A stretch of DNA of 63,180 nucleotides from an uncultured Tessaracoccus sp. GTDB lineage: Bacteria; Actinomycetota; Actinomycetes; Propionibacteriales; Propionibacteriaceae. Both the position numbers and the translations under genes were made by a program. The notes below the pieces were generated by a model. It made no database searches. It saw nothing but the letters and a program-made list of their open reading frames with translations, and was not told the DNA's origin. This document shows, piece after piece, positions 16,783-26,700 of this stretch (position 1 is its first letter; each line of letters begins with the position of its first letter). The stretch spans positions 1 through 63,180 of the forward strand of contig NZ_CAMYPD010000011.1 in the NCBI RefSeq assembly GCF_947286155.1, in the 5' to 3' direction.

Positions 16783-17715
16783 GTGACTACGACGACACAA
16801 GACGCACCACGCGGCGGCGCACTTCCTCCGCAGTCTGACACACTGACTGCTACGCAGAAGCGGCAGCTAAGGGCGAGGCGCCTCCGCAAGTTTCCTTGGG
16901 TCAGTACGCTCATCGCCATCATCTTCTGCATCGTCTGGGTCTTCCCGGTGTATTGGATGATCAATACGGCGTTTAAACCACAGTCCGAGATGCTTTCGTC
17001 GACGCCTCGCTTCCTCCCCAGCGAACCCACGCTTGAGAATTTCGTTCGGGCTGTGACGCAGGCCGGGTTCGTCCAGAACCTACGTAACTCTGTCATCGTC
17101 GTTGCGGGGGCAGTGGTGTTCTCTATCGTCTTGGGGCTTTTTGCTGCAGCCGCGCTCTCCCGATTCCGGTTTCGCGCACGCCGTCCGGTGTTGATTCTGC
17201 TGCTTGTTGTGCAGATGTTGCCGGGAGCTGCGCTGCTCATTCCGCAGTTCCTGATCTTCAACGAACTCAACTTGTTGGGAACGTACTGGGGCTTGATTTT
17301 CGCCTATGTAGCCGGCGTGCTCCCATTCTCAATTTGGGTTATGCGGGGGTTTTTCCTTGCGATTCCTATTGAGCTCGATGAAGCAGCGCGCGTCGACGGA
17401 GCATCGACCTGGAAGGTGCTTACCCGAATTCTGTTCCCACTGGTGATGCCAGGCATCATTGCGAGCAGTGTGTTTGCCTTCATTGCAGCGTGGAATGACT
17501 ACATCGTCGCCTACACTTTCATGAAGGATCAGTCTCAATACACATTGCCCGTGTGGTTGGCATCGTTCACGACGGCATCCGGTGGGCAAATTGGCACAGA
17601 CTACGGCGGTCAGATGGCGGGAGCAACCCTCTTCTCCTTGCCTGTCGTCGTGTTCTTCATGATTATTCAGCGCAACCTTGTTTCTGGTATGTCCGCCGGA
17701 GCAGTCAAGGGTTAG
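16783..17715 (+). CDS. sugar ABC transporter permease, MalG type
   Basis: 310-aa second permease of the importer. Six helices; the EAA loop reads DEAARVDGASTWKVLTRILFPLVMPG. The N-terminal ~40 residues are polar and basic, then FPVYWMINTAFKPQSEM, the usual MalG-type opening. GTG start two bases after the malF-like stop, with GGAGAGGA upstream. The next gene, a secreted protein, starts 31 bp further on and is probably in the same transcript. Confidence 0.93.
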   Translation: MTTTTQDAPRGGALPPQSDTLTATQKRQLRARRLRKFPWVSTLIAIIFCIVWVFPVYWMINTAFKPQSEMLSSTPRFLPSEPTLENFVRAVTQAGFVQNLRNSVIVVAGAVVFSIVLGLFAAAALSRFRFRARRPVLILLLVVQMLPGAALLIPQFLIFNELNLLGTYWGLIFAYVAGVLPFSIWVMRGFFLAIPIELDEAARVDGASTWKVLTRILFPLVMPGIIASSVFAFIAAWNDYIVAYTFMKDQSQYTLPVWLASFTTASGGQIGTDYGGQMAGATLFSLPVVVFFMIIQRNLVSGMSAGAVKG

Positions 17716-17746
17716 ATGGTACATCCTCGAAGAAGAGAGAGTAAGA

Positions 17747-19309
17747 ATGGATAATTTGCTTGGCGCACCCACGCGCGAACCTGGTCAAGCACGACGTCTA
17801 TCGCGGCTGCGAGGGCTTGTAGCAGCATCCGTTGCAGCCGCATTGGCGGTGTGCGGCAGCATCAGCACCGCTCAAGCAACGACATGTGAACCAACGCCTG
17901 CAACCAACGGGTGGTATACGGGCTCTGACGACACAGTCGACTTCAAACGGTCAGCCGAACTTGCGTATGAGTTCCTCGACGAACGTGTAGACACGTACGG
18001 CACGGGATCTGAGATGCGTCTTGCCCGCAGCTACCAGGGCGGCTTCTTCGACACTCTTCCAGGCGGATTCGTGTCGTCGTTCCTGTACGATGATGCGCTC
18101 ATCATCATGGCATACCTCGCCCGAGGCCTTCCTCAAGACATTGAGCGAGCGTCAGCCCTTGGTGACGCGCTTGTCCACGTCCAAAACGAAGACCCGTACG
18201 CTGACGGACGCACGAGGTCTTCGTATCAGCCGGACAGCCTCCAGGCTGGCGTCGTTGAGATCGGATCATCTGCGTCGTTCACCGGCAACCAAGCCTGGGT
18301 GGGCATGGCGCTGACGCATCTGTACAAGGCCACTGGCGAGCAGAAGTACTTGGATGCGGCGCTCCGCTCGGCCAAATGGATCGAGAAGAACGCAGCCGAT
18401 CGTGAACGCGCGCCTCATGGCTACACGGGCGGTCAGAATGCCGACGCCGTGTCCTTCACCTTCAAAGCCACGGAACACAACATCGACGTCGCCGCCTTCT
18501 TTGGGCAACTCGCCGAAGCCACCGGCGACGCCAAGTGGGAAGAGCGGGCTGCCACCGCTTCTGACTTCATGAAGGCCATGGTGTCTGAACACGGGCATCT
18601 GTGGACTGGGACGAACCCCGACGGCGTCTCCACGAACTACTACCCTGTTCCGGAAGATCCGCAGAGCTGGAGCTACCTCACCGCACTCGATGACGGGTAC
18701 CTCCCGGCACTGCAATGGACGGTAGACAACCTGCACGCTCAAGACGGCACCTACGAGGGCCCGGCGTTCAGTAACGCCGATGTCTCCAAGGTCTGGTTCG
18801 AAGGATCGGGACAGTTGGCGCTGGCGCTTCGCCACGCTGATCGTGATCGTGAGTACACGGAATCGATCCTCCGCAGCGTAGAACGAGCTCAGCGTGAGGC
18901 CCCTAACGGCGATGGGAAGGGCATCGTTGCTGCGTCCAGCGACGGGCTCGATACTGGGTTTGGGGATCTCTACTACGCGAGCCTTCACACGGGCGCTACT
19001 GCGTGGTACCTCCTAGCACTCACGGGATACAACCCCTTCCAGCTGACGCAGAGCCACCCGGCTGACGCTGCGCCGTCGGAGCCAGGCACATGCGACAACG
19101 GTGAGAGCGGCGACGGCGGTTCGGAACAAGGCCCTGGAACGTCCGATGGGGACGGTTCGGAGTCGACAACACCGGAGGATGGCCACCCCGGAACAACAGA
19201 CGCAGGATCGAATCCGACGGGCAAGACGCCAGGTCCGGACAAGAAGGAGCCTGAGCAGAAAGTCGGGGGCGGTTCGCGCGGCCCCGGCCTTCCTGCCAGC
19301 GGAGTTTGA
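17747..19309 (+). CDS. secreted all-helical protein, probable carbohydrate-active enzyme of unknown family, LPxTG-like tail
   Basis: 520 aa from ATG 17747. A signal peptide (RRLSRLRGLVAASVAAALAV to STAQA) is followed by about 400 residues rich in aromatic and small-residue helices with recurring hairpins (SYQGGFFDTLPGG, YDDALIIMAYLARG, NQAWVGMALTHLYKATGEQKY), a pattern typical of (alpha/alpha)6-barrel hydrolases or lyases. I do not recognise the exact family. A Ser/Gly/Pro/acidic linker (~430-505) ends in GPGLPASGV followed at once by the stop. There is no membrane helix or basic tail. It follows the sugar importer in what looks like one operon, so a role in cleaving the imported glycan is inferred. 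Confidence 0.75.
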   Translation: MDNLLGAPTREPGQARRLSRLRGLVAASVAAALAVCGSISTAQATTCEPTPATNGWYTGSDDTVDFKRSAELAYEFLDERVDTYGTGSEMRLARSYQGGFFDTLPGGFVSSFLYDDALIIMAYLARGLPQDIERASALGDALVHVQNEDPYADGRTRSSYQPDSLQAGVVEIGSSASFTGNQAWVGMALTHLYKATGEQKYLDAALRSAKWIEKNAADRERAPHGYTGGQNADAVSFTFKATEHNIDVAAFFGQLAEATGDAKWEERAATASDFMKAMVSEHGHLWTGTNPDGVSTNYYPVPEDPQSWSYLTALDDGYLPALQWTVDNLHAQDGTYEGPAFSNADVSKVWFEGSGQLALALRHADRDREYTESILRSVERAQREAPNGDGKGIVAASSDGLDTGFGDLYYASLHTGATAWYLLALTGYNPFQLTQSHPADAAPSEPGTCDNGESGDGGSEQGPGTSDGDGSESTTPEDGHPGTTDAGSNPTGKTPGPDKKEPEQKVGGGSRGPGLPASGV

Positions 19310-19485
19310 CATCCTGTTGCCCCTGGGCAGGCAGCTGCCCGCAGTACCGCACCAGGCGGTGCTGCGTGGCAGCCGCAGGGTGTGTGCTGCCCGCATGATT
19401 GAACCATGAATTGCAGCCAACTGATTTCTCGCAGCATTCAGCACGGCGAGTATCAGTTCGCCCAAGACAACTATGTGGAGAGTGC

Positions 19486-20601
19486 ATGAACCAGCTTCGG
19501 GTCACGGAGAAAGCGTCGCCGACGGACAGTAGGCAGAACAATCGCGCGTTACTGCTTCAGCATCTCTTTCACGACGGCGAGATGAGCAGGGCTGACCTCT
19601 CTCGGGTATCCGGTCTGACGAGGATGTCCGTGTCAGACCTTGTCGCCGAGCTGGATTCCGAGGGTCTGCTGCTCGACCTCGGTACTCGTGCCCGGTCAAC
19701 GGTAGGGAAACCCCCCACCCTGATCGCGCTCGACGACAATGCTCGGCACGTCATCTCACTCAATCTCTCGGACGATCACCGAGTAACCGGGGCGCTACTG
19801 AACCTTCGGGGCGAAATTCTCGAGCGTCACGAGGCGGCGCTCCGGGGCCAGATGGGTGAAGATGCAGCCAACGTCGCGCTTGGCGTGGCGAGGGACCTGA
19901 AGCAAGCGTCCAAGGTTCCTGTGCTCGGCGTCGGGATCGGGTCTCCGGGCGTGGTCAACCGCGACGGTGTCATCCTTGAAGCGCCGAACCTGGGATGGGT
20001 GAATCAAGCTCTCGCTGAGCCCTTCTCTCATTCGCTCGGCGTGCCCACGCACGTCGCCAATGACGCCAATGCTGCCACGCTGGCCATTCATACGTTCCAT
20101 GAGGGCGGCGGCAAGAACATGATGCTCGTGCTCATCGGTAAGGGAGTTGGTGCTGGGCTGATCATCGACGGAGCCCTCGTGCAGGGCGACGCGTTCACCG
20201 CGGGTGAGATTGGACACGTCGTGATGGATGAGGAAGGAGCACTGTGCAGCTGCGGCCGTCGTGGCTGTTTGGAAACGCTGCTGAGTGTCTCGAACTTGGG
20301 TAAGCAGCTGAGTGCAGCCAATGTGGAACAGCAGCAACGCTTGCTGCGCAAAGCCGGACGCTCTCTTGGCGCAGCGCTCACCCCCATCATCGCCGCGCTA
20401 GGCATCAGTGCAGTCACCCTCGCAGGCCCAGCCGAGTTCATGGCAGACGCCTTGCGCGAGGAGATGCGATCAACGGTCGAGCGGCGCACATTGCCTGCGG
20501 TCACTGGGCAGCTCCAGGTGGACTTGGCCACAAACCCTGGCGATCTGGTTCTGCAAGGCGCTGCCGCGCTGGTGCTCAGCAATGAACTCGGCATCTCCTG
20601 A
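19486..20601 (+). CDS. ROK family transcriptional regulator (NagC/XylR type)
   Basis: 371-aa regulator. The N-terminal winged helix (residues ~10-70: RQNNRALLLQHLFHDGEMSR, LTRMSVSDLVAEL) is followed by a ROK domain. The domain has the zinc motif CSCGRRGCLE (about 262-271), preceded by GEIGHVVMDEEG, and the Asn-Asp sugar-site pattern NDANAATLAI. I chose ATG 19486 with GGAGAG upstream; the frame is open to 19399 but has no binding site there. It lies between the importer operon and a ROK kinase. ROK regulators of this kind usually sense a phosphorylated or free amino sugar, so control of this locus is likely. Confidence 0.9.
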   Translation: MNQLRVTEKASPTDSRQNNRALLLQHLFHDGEMSRADLSRVSGLTRMSVSDLVAELDSEGLLLDLGTRARSTVGKPPTLIALDDNARHVISLNLSDDHRVTGALLNLRGEILERHEAALRGQMGEDAANVALGVARDLKQASKVPVLGVGIGSPGVVNRDGVILEAPNLGWVNQALAEPFSHSLGVPTHVANDANAATLAIHTFHEGGGKNMMLVLIGKGVGAGLIIDGALVQGDAFTAGEIGHVVMDEEGALCSCGRRGCLETLLSVSNLGKQLSAANVEQQQRLLRKAGRSLGAALTPIIAALGISAVTLAGPAEFMADALREEMRSTVERRTLPAVTGQLQVDLATNPGDLVLQGAAALVLSNELGIS

Positions 20602-20627
20602 AGCGCTGTACTCGAAGGAAGTGACAG

Positions 20628-21530
20628 GTGCGTATCGGTATTGACATCGGTGGGACCAGCATTGAGGCGGTGGCAGTCGACGACGATCTGTCCATTATTC
20701 GCCGCACACGTAGCGCCACGACGAAGGGAAACGCGAACGTCGTAGATGGTGTCAACAACACCGTGAAGGAGCTGCTCCAAGCTCTGCAAGGCGATGAAGT
20801 TCACGTTCACCGCATGGGCATTGGTATTCCAGGCGTTATTGACCGCGTCGATGGCCGCGTGAGGCATGCGGTCAATCTAGGAGTGGAGGATCTCGCCTTG
20901 GGGCAGATCATGGCCACGGAGTTTGATGTCGATGTGGTTATCGATAACGACGTGAATGCCGCAGCGTTCGGTGCCACTCATCTACTTGGTCTTGGGCAAT
21001 CCACCGCCTATCTCAACCTCGGTACGGGCATGGCGGCAGGAATTGTGGTCAACGGCGCTATCTGGCGTGGCGCTAGGGGTGGTGCTGGAGAGGTTGGTCA
21101 CATCCCCCTCAATGCCGACGGCCCCGTGTGCGCCTGTGGCCAGCGCGGCTGCCACGAGACCTATGCGTCAGGCTCGGCGCTTACGCGCCTGTGGCCTACG
21201 ACGCAGCCGTATCCCGCTCTTGACCTCTTCAAGTGCGCGGATGCTGGTGACGAACGTGCCTTGGTGGTGAGAACCAACTTCGTCGAAGCTGTTGCGAGCG
21301 CCGTGCGGATGTTGATCCTTACGGCAGACGTGGAGTCGGTGGTAATCGGGGGCGGCCTGAGCAACCTCGGGGAGCGCCTCCAACAACCACTGCTGGAAGT
21401 ATTTCAGCGGTGGTCTACGCAGTCAGCATTCCTACAATCGCTTGCGCTGGACTCTCGTACATTGCTCCTCCCGAGTGGACTGCCTGCGGCAGCGGTTGGT
21501 GCGGCTCTCCTTACGAGGGAGCCAATGTAG
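20628..21530 (+). CDS. ROK family sugar kinase (glucokinase / N-acetylhexosamine kinase-like)
   Basis: 300-aa ATP-dependent sugar kinase. The ATP-binding motif at the N-terminus is GIDIGGTSIEAVAVDDD, the catalytic region is DNDVNAAAFGATH (about 105-117), and the zinc-binding motif is CACGQRGCHE (about 168-177). There is no N-terminal helix-turn-helix, which sets it apart from the flanking ROK regulators. GTG start with GAAGGA eight bases upstream. It presumably phosphorylates the amino sugar released by the hexosaminidases; glucose is an alternative substrate. Confidence 0.92.
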   Translation: MRIGIDIGGTSIEAVAVDDDLSIIRRTRSATTKGNANVVDGVNNTVKELLQALQGDEVHVHRMGIGIPGVIDRVDGRVRHAVNLGVEDLALGQIMATEFDVDVVIDNDVNAAAFGATHLLGLGQSTAYLNLGTGMAAGIVVNGAIWRGARGGAGEVGHIPLNADGPVCACGQRGCHETYASGSALTRLWPTTQPYPALDLFKCADAGDERALVVRTNFVEAVASAVRMLILTADVESVVIGGGLSNLGERLQQPLLEVFQRWSTQSAFLQSLALDSRTLLLPSGLPAAAVGAALLTREPM

Positions 21531-21737
21531 GGGATCTCGGCACGAATTCCGGTGACGCCCAGCACTTGTATCTTGATCCAAGTGGGCGCTGCGGAATCTC
21601 GTACAGCAAACGATTACACTTACACTCGGGTTGAAGCGGCAGAACGTAGCAAAATCATCCCGAGGCATGCGCTCTACCGCCTGTTGGCTAGGCTGGATGT
21701 CGACATACGTACATTTCGACAGATGGGTGGTGAAACG

Positions 21738-22922
21738 ATGAAGGACGGAATCGTCGGGGGTGTTTCCAGGAGTGCCGATCCGAAGTCGATTCGTTTCTGG
21801 AATGAGCAGCTCGTCCTCGACGTGATGCGCAACCAGGACGAACCGCTACGGATCGCGGAACTGGCTGAGCTGACGGGGCTGACGCCTGCGTCGTTGGGGC
21901 ATCTCTTGCGGGGGCTCGAGGCCAAGGGCTGGGTGGCAGCAGCAGGCAGCCAGGAACGTCGTCGAGGCAGGCCCCCGCAGCTGTTTTCGCTCGTGCGCCC
22001 CCAAGGTTGCGTGCTCGGCATCGATTTCGACGCGCACACGTCGCGCATTGTGAGCATCGACATGCTCGGCACCGAGCTGGGGCGCGCTGAGATTCCCGTG
22101 GATGAGCACGTCGACGATGACTACCGAGCAATCAGCCGCCGTCTCCTCGACGAAGTGCTGCGGGAGGGGAACGGGCCCGTCTGGGCGGTGGGTGTTTCTC
22201 TCGACGACGACCAGCACCGTACGCCTGGAAGCGATGCCGCGTCGAAGGTAGACGAACAGATCAGCGCAGTGCGTGATGAACTCCGCGCTCGGGGCTCACA
22301 TGACGACATCATCGAGGTGTGTGACGGTCACGCTGCGGCGTTTGCGGCACAGCGGGTAGATATGGAATCCCGTGGCCACGCCATGCTGTATGTGCACTTC
22401 GACCGCACGCCGAAGCTCTGCGCCGTGACGGAGCACGGCGTCTACGTGGGTGCTCGCGGACGAGCCGGACACGTATATGAGCGGGGTATCCCGTCGGCTA
22501 CCTATAGCCTGGGCAAGCCCCAACTCCCGGTTGAGCAGGCCGATAATCAGGCCTCTGTATTGATCGAGCAGGCCGTTGCCGGAGATGGTGATGCGCTATC
22601 GGCGGTGCAGGCCTATCTCGCAGAGGCGGCGCCGAAGATCGGGTGCGCGGCTGCATTGATGGACCCAGCGGTCGTGGTGGTGGGCGGCGCGCTCTCGCCG
22701 CTGCGCGACACGGTGCTGCCTGTGGTGAAGGAAGCCGTCGAGCAAGAGACTGGGCACCCGGCCAACGTCGTCGACTCTGGGACCGACGAGTTTGGCGTCG
22801 CTGCGGGCTCTGCGTTCATGGCGTGGCAGAAGATATTCAATCTGCTGATCTCGCCCGATGCGGGCGCGCAGGAGTTCTCGGCAGAGCAGGTGCACAAGCT
22901 CTGGGCGGAGCAGGCCGGATAG
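21738..22922 (+). CDS. ROK-like transcriptional regulator lacking the zinc motif
   Basis: 394 aa from ATG 21738 (GGTGGTGA upstream). The N-terminal helix-turn-helix covers residues ~18-75 (RFWNEQLVLDVMRNQDEPLR, LTPASLGHLLRGLEAKGWV). The rest is a degenerate ROK domain: the ATP loop is replaced by GIDFDAHTSRIVSIDML, and the expected CxCGxxGCxE cluster is absent (the matching region reads GARGRAGHVYERGIPS). It therefore cannot be a kinase and may bind its effector differently. It forms a convergent pair with the DUF1707 gene 31 bp downstream. A truncated relative of its last ~80 residues lies at 28376-28636. Confidence 0.82.
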   Translation: MKDGIVGGVSRSADPKSIRFWNEQLVLDVMRNQDEPLRIAELAELTGLTPASLGHLLRGLEAKGWVAAAGSQERRRGRPPQLFSLVRPQGCVLGIDFDAHTSRIVSIDMLGTELGRAEIPVDEHVDDDYRAISRRLLDEVLREGNGPVWAVGVSLDDDQHRTPGSDAASKVDEQISAVRDELRARGSHDDIIEVCDGHAAAFAAQRVDMESRGHAMLYVHFDRTPKLCAVTEHGVYVGARGRAGHVYERGIPSATYSLGKPQLPVEQADNQASVLIEQAVAGDGDALSAVQAYLAEAAPKIGCAAALMDPAVVVVGGALSPLRDTVLPVVKEAVEQETGHPANVVDSGTDEFGVAAGSAFMAWQKIFNLLISPDAGAQEFSAEQVHKLWAEQAG

Positions 22923-22953
22923 GGCTGCCGCCCAGCAGCGGCGCCCGGGTAGG

Positions 22954-23595
22954 TCAGTACTGGCGCGGGTGCTGCACCGTTTGCGGGTCGAGGTGCACGT
23001 CGCAGCCGGCCCAAAACTGGAAGCCACGCAAGATCAGCGTGCCGTTTGAGCCATCGCCCATGGCTGCCTTATCGACGTCGTTGCCGGCCATGATGGCCAC
23101 GCACTCGTCGACGACGCGCACGCCCGGCGGAATGTAGATGTCGTGGCCGCCCATGATCGCGGACACATCGAGCGTCACGACGGCGCCTGGCCCCATGCAG
23201 TCGCGCAGATAAATATCGTCCCCGCCCCAAAACGCAAAGGTGCGCATCCCGGGTGATCCGGGTTCCAGCACGATATCGCGGCCGCTCAGCAGCGCTAGGT
23301 GAAACGGGCGGTCCTCCCCGACGCGCGTCGGCACGTGGCTGCCCCCCGCTCCGACGGCAGGAGCGCTGGCGGGCGCACCGTCGGCCTGCGCGATGAGCGC
23401 TCTACCCTCGGGTAGGTCGTCAATGAGGTCGTCCAGCTCGACGCGGTACTTCGCCTCCAGCGCTCGTTCCTGCCGCTCTTCAAACTCGGCCAGATCGAGC
23501 CTTCCCGCGGCGTGCGCTTCCTGCAGCACGTTGAGCGCGGCGTCGCGGTCGGCGTCGCCGATACGGATGCGACGAGCCGGGTGATTCTCGGACAT
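22954..23595 (-). CDS. DUF1707 domain protein with LiaF-like C-terminal beta domain
   Basis: 213 aa from ATG 23595. The N-terminal DUF1707 helices are RIRIGDADRDAALNVLQEAHAAG and GRLDLAEFEERQERALEA (residues ~8-55). The C-terminal half is a repeated beta structure with Gly-Asp-Asp-Ile-Tyr type turns (WGGDDIYLRD, IMGGHDIYIPPG, IMAGNDVDKAAMGDG), as in the cell-wall stress protein LiaF family. No membrane helix is seen. Function is unknown; a link to envelope stress is inferred from family only. A decayed paralogue is at 30737-31273. Confidence 0.83.
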   Translation of the reverse strand: MSENHPARRIRIGDADRDAALNVLQEAHAAGRLDLAEFEERQERALEAKYRVELDDLIDDLPEGRALIAQADGAPASAPAVGAGGSHVPTRVGEDRPFHLALLSGRDIVLEPGSPGMRTFAFWGGDDIYLRDCMGPGAVVTLDVSAIMGGHDIYIPPGVRVVDECVAIMAGNDVDKAAMGDGSNGTLILRGFQFWAGCDVHLDPQTVQHPRQY

Positions 23596-23731
23596 GTCGC
23601 AAGCGTATCGAATGCGACTGCTCAAGGGCGGCCGAGCTGGGAAACCAGCCGGCGCTCCGAAGGCTTCGCACCAATTTCCGGAGGGCCTTCGCGTGAACCG
23701 ATGTGCCGCTAGTCTACAACGTAAACGATTT

Positions 23732-23753
23732 CAGCTCGCGACGCTGCGAGCTG
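23732..23753 (+). repeat. hairpin in the leader of the secreted GH20 gene
   Basis: CAGCTCGC, six-base loop, GCGAGCTG: a perfect eight-pair stem ending 19 bases before the start codon and close to the ribosome binding site GATGAGGT. It could affect translation or mRNA stability. Confidence 0.55.
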
Positions 23754-23772
23754 CCGAACGGATGAGGTAACG

Positions 23773-26700
23773 ATGCCAAACCAACACCCAACTCGGGTCC
23801 GCAAGCGCGTCGGAGCGTTGACTGCAGTTTGTATGGTGGCGACGATGACATCGACGCCAGCACTCAACGCGGAAGCTGCCCCCGACGCTGCGACTCCGAG
23901 CCCCGCGGTATTCGTGGAGGAAATGACCGGCCAGCACGCCGCCACCGATACCAAGAAGGATTGGGATATCGGAGCGACGGACCTCGGCGTGATGTGGGAG
24001 GACGGTGAGGGCGGCATCCTGACAGCGTTCGGCGACACCTTCACCACGCCCGGAAAGGACGGCGCCGGCGTCGATAACTGGCGCTCGAACGTGCTGCTGC
24101 GCTCCACTGACAAGGATCTCGCCGACGGCATGACCTTCGACTGGGCGCTCACCGGCGAGGACGGCAAGGCCAAGGGCATCATCGAGGGCAAGAAGAAAGA
24201 CAACGATGAGATGACGGTCATCCCCACCGCCGGCATCGCAGTGGGCAAGCGCCAGTACCTCGACTTCATGTCGGTGCGCCACTGGGGAGAGCCCGGCCAG
24301 TGGGACACGAACTTCGCCCAGATGGCGTACTCCGACGATTTGGGGGAAACCTGGAAGACCGACGACGCCCCGCGCTTCGACAACCCCGACGGCAACGACC
24401 CCCTGCAGATGAAGGCCTTCGCCAAAGACAACGGATTCATCTACGTCTTCGGCACCCCGAACGGGCGCCTCGGCGACGCACACCTCGCCCGCGTCAAGGA
24501 AGGCGATCTGCTCGACAAAAGCGCCTGGGAGTTCTACACCGGCTCAGCCTGGACGAAGGACTACGCGTCGATCACTCCGCTGATGAAGGGCCCGGTTGCC
24601 GAGCTGTCGGTACGCAAGGACCCGCACTCAGGCCTGTGGCAGATGGTCTACCTCGACGGCAACGCCGACCTCGTCTTGCGTACGGCTACCGAGCCGACGG
24701 GGCCCTGGCAGGAACCTCAGGTGCTCGCCACCCAACAGGACTACCCGGGGCTGTATGGCGGTTTTATGCACCCGTGGTCGCCCAAGGGCGAGCTCTACTT
24801 CGCAATGTCGGTGTGGAACGAGTACAACGTCGCGCTGATGAAAGTAACCCTCGACGACAAGGGCAAGATCACCTACCCGAATCTGTTGGTGGATCCGTCC
24901 TTCGAGCGCAGCGACAAGTTTGACGTTCCCGGCGGCTGGAGCCCGTCGAACCGTGGGGGCATTGACACCCAATCTGCGTGGGCAAATGTGGGCCGCCGGC
25001 AATTCTGGGTACGCGCAGCCGGCGGCGAACACCTGATGACGCAGAACGTCGCCGTCACTCCGCACACGGATTATCGCCTCACCGGATGGCTCACCACAGG
25101 AGACACCGTCGGCGGTAACGCCGGTGAAGGCAGGATCGGCGTGCGCCCAACTGAGGTCGGCACCGACACCATTGCGCAGAAAACATTCGGTGACCTGCGC
25201 GGGTACACGAAGTTCGTCGTTGAATTCAATTCCGGCGAGCACAGGAATATCCAGGTGTACGCAGGCTCGACGATGACCGGCGATCGCTGGGTGCAAGGCG
25301 ACGACTTCAGCCTCGTCGCACTAGGCGAGCCCACGCAGGAGGCCGACCCCGAGCCGGCCACGCCGCCCGTGACGGTTCCGTCGCTTACTGACTGGAGCGC
25401 CGCTGGGGGCTCCTGGAAGCTCGGCGACCAGACCCGCATCGTCGCGCCCGAAGAGTTCCGCGCCAGCGCAGACCTGCTCTCGCGCGAGATCGGCAACTAC
25501 CGCGACGGAGCCCCCGCGCAGTTCGTCACCAGCGGCAAACAAGCGAGCGACATCGAGGTGCGCATCGATCCCGCCAAGCAGGACGAGCTCGGCGACGAGG
25601 GATACTCCCTCAACGTGAGCGCCGACGGCGTCACCATCGTCGCTGCCACCAAAGCAGGCGCGTTCTACGCAACCCGCACCGTCTCGCAGCTGCTGCGCCA
25701 AGACACGACGCTTACGGCGGGGCACACCGTCGACAAACCGAAATACCCAGAACGCGGCCTCACCCTCAGCGCCTACGAGGTGAACATCTCCGACGAGTGG
25801 ATCGACCGCATGCTCGTCGAGATGGCTGACCTCAAGCTCAACCAGGTGCTGCTGCAGATCAAGGTGAAATCTGACAAGTACCCCAAGCTCAACACGTGGA
25901 GCTACTACCCGAAGGAGCAGGTGAAGAAGTTCGTCGAAAAGGCGAACGCCATGGGCATCGAGGTGATTCCGGAGATCAATTCGCCCGGCCACATGGGCGT
26001 CGTGCTGGAGAATTATCCGGAATTCCAGCTCATTGATGACGAGGGAAAGCACCAGCCCAATCGGCTTGACGTCTGCAATCCCGATGCGGTCAAGTTCTAC
26101 CTGGACCTCATGGATGAGTACATCGAGGTGTTCCAGCCGAAGCAGTGGCACGTCGGTTCGGACGAATACATGTTGGGCAGTGACCCTGCGCACTACAAGC
26201 GTCTCGTTGAGTGCGTGCGCGACAAGTTCGGCGATGAAGCGGTCACTGGTGATGCGTTCGAAACCATCAACAACGCCGTGTTCGACTTCGTGAACACCGT
26301 CAATGCGCACGCCAAGAGCAAGGGCCTGACGCTGCGCATGTGGAACGACGGCATCCATGGCGCGACGAAGGTGCAGCTCGATTCCGACATCGTGGTGGAG
26401 CACTGGATCGACCGCGGCGTCCCCGCCAAGTCGATCCTCGATCGCGGGCACAAGATCATGAATGCCTCACTGGCGCTCTACGACACCCGCCACCCCAACG
26501 AGGACATTTCCATCCACCCGGAGAATCTGTGGACGTCGAGATGGCACCCCGGCGTGTTCTTCGGCAGCCATGGGAGCGTCGAGCCGGGGCACCCGCAGCT
26601 CACGGGCGTGAAGGCCTCGATGTGGGTGGATCACGCTCAGGCCATGACGGAAAACGCGCAGGCCGAACGTATCCGCGACGGCCTCCGCTTCGTCGCGCAG

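Noticed and set aside
19301..19409. Possible frameshift hiding a membrane anchor after GPGLPASGV
   Set aside because: I translated the sequence beyond the stop in the alternative frames and found no hydrophobic helix or basic tail. The same flush ending occurs in the GH20 protein, where a hairpin follows immediately.
21608..23730. Shared AAACGATT octamer upstream of the second ROK regulator (21608-21615) and the secreted GH20 gene (23723-23730) as a common operator
   Set aside because: Eight matching bases at two sites is too little to separate from chance, and neither forms a palindrome. A motif search across all ROK-linked promoters would decide.
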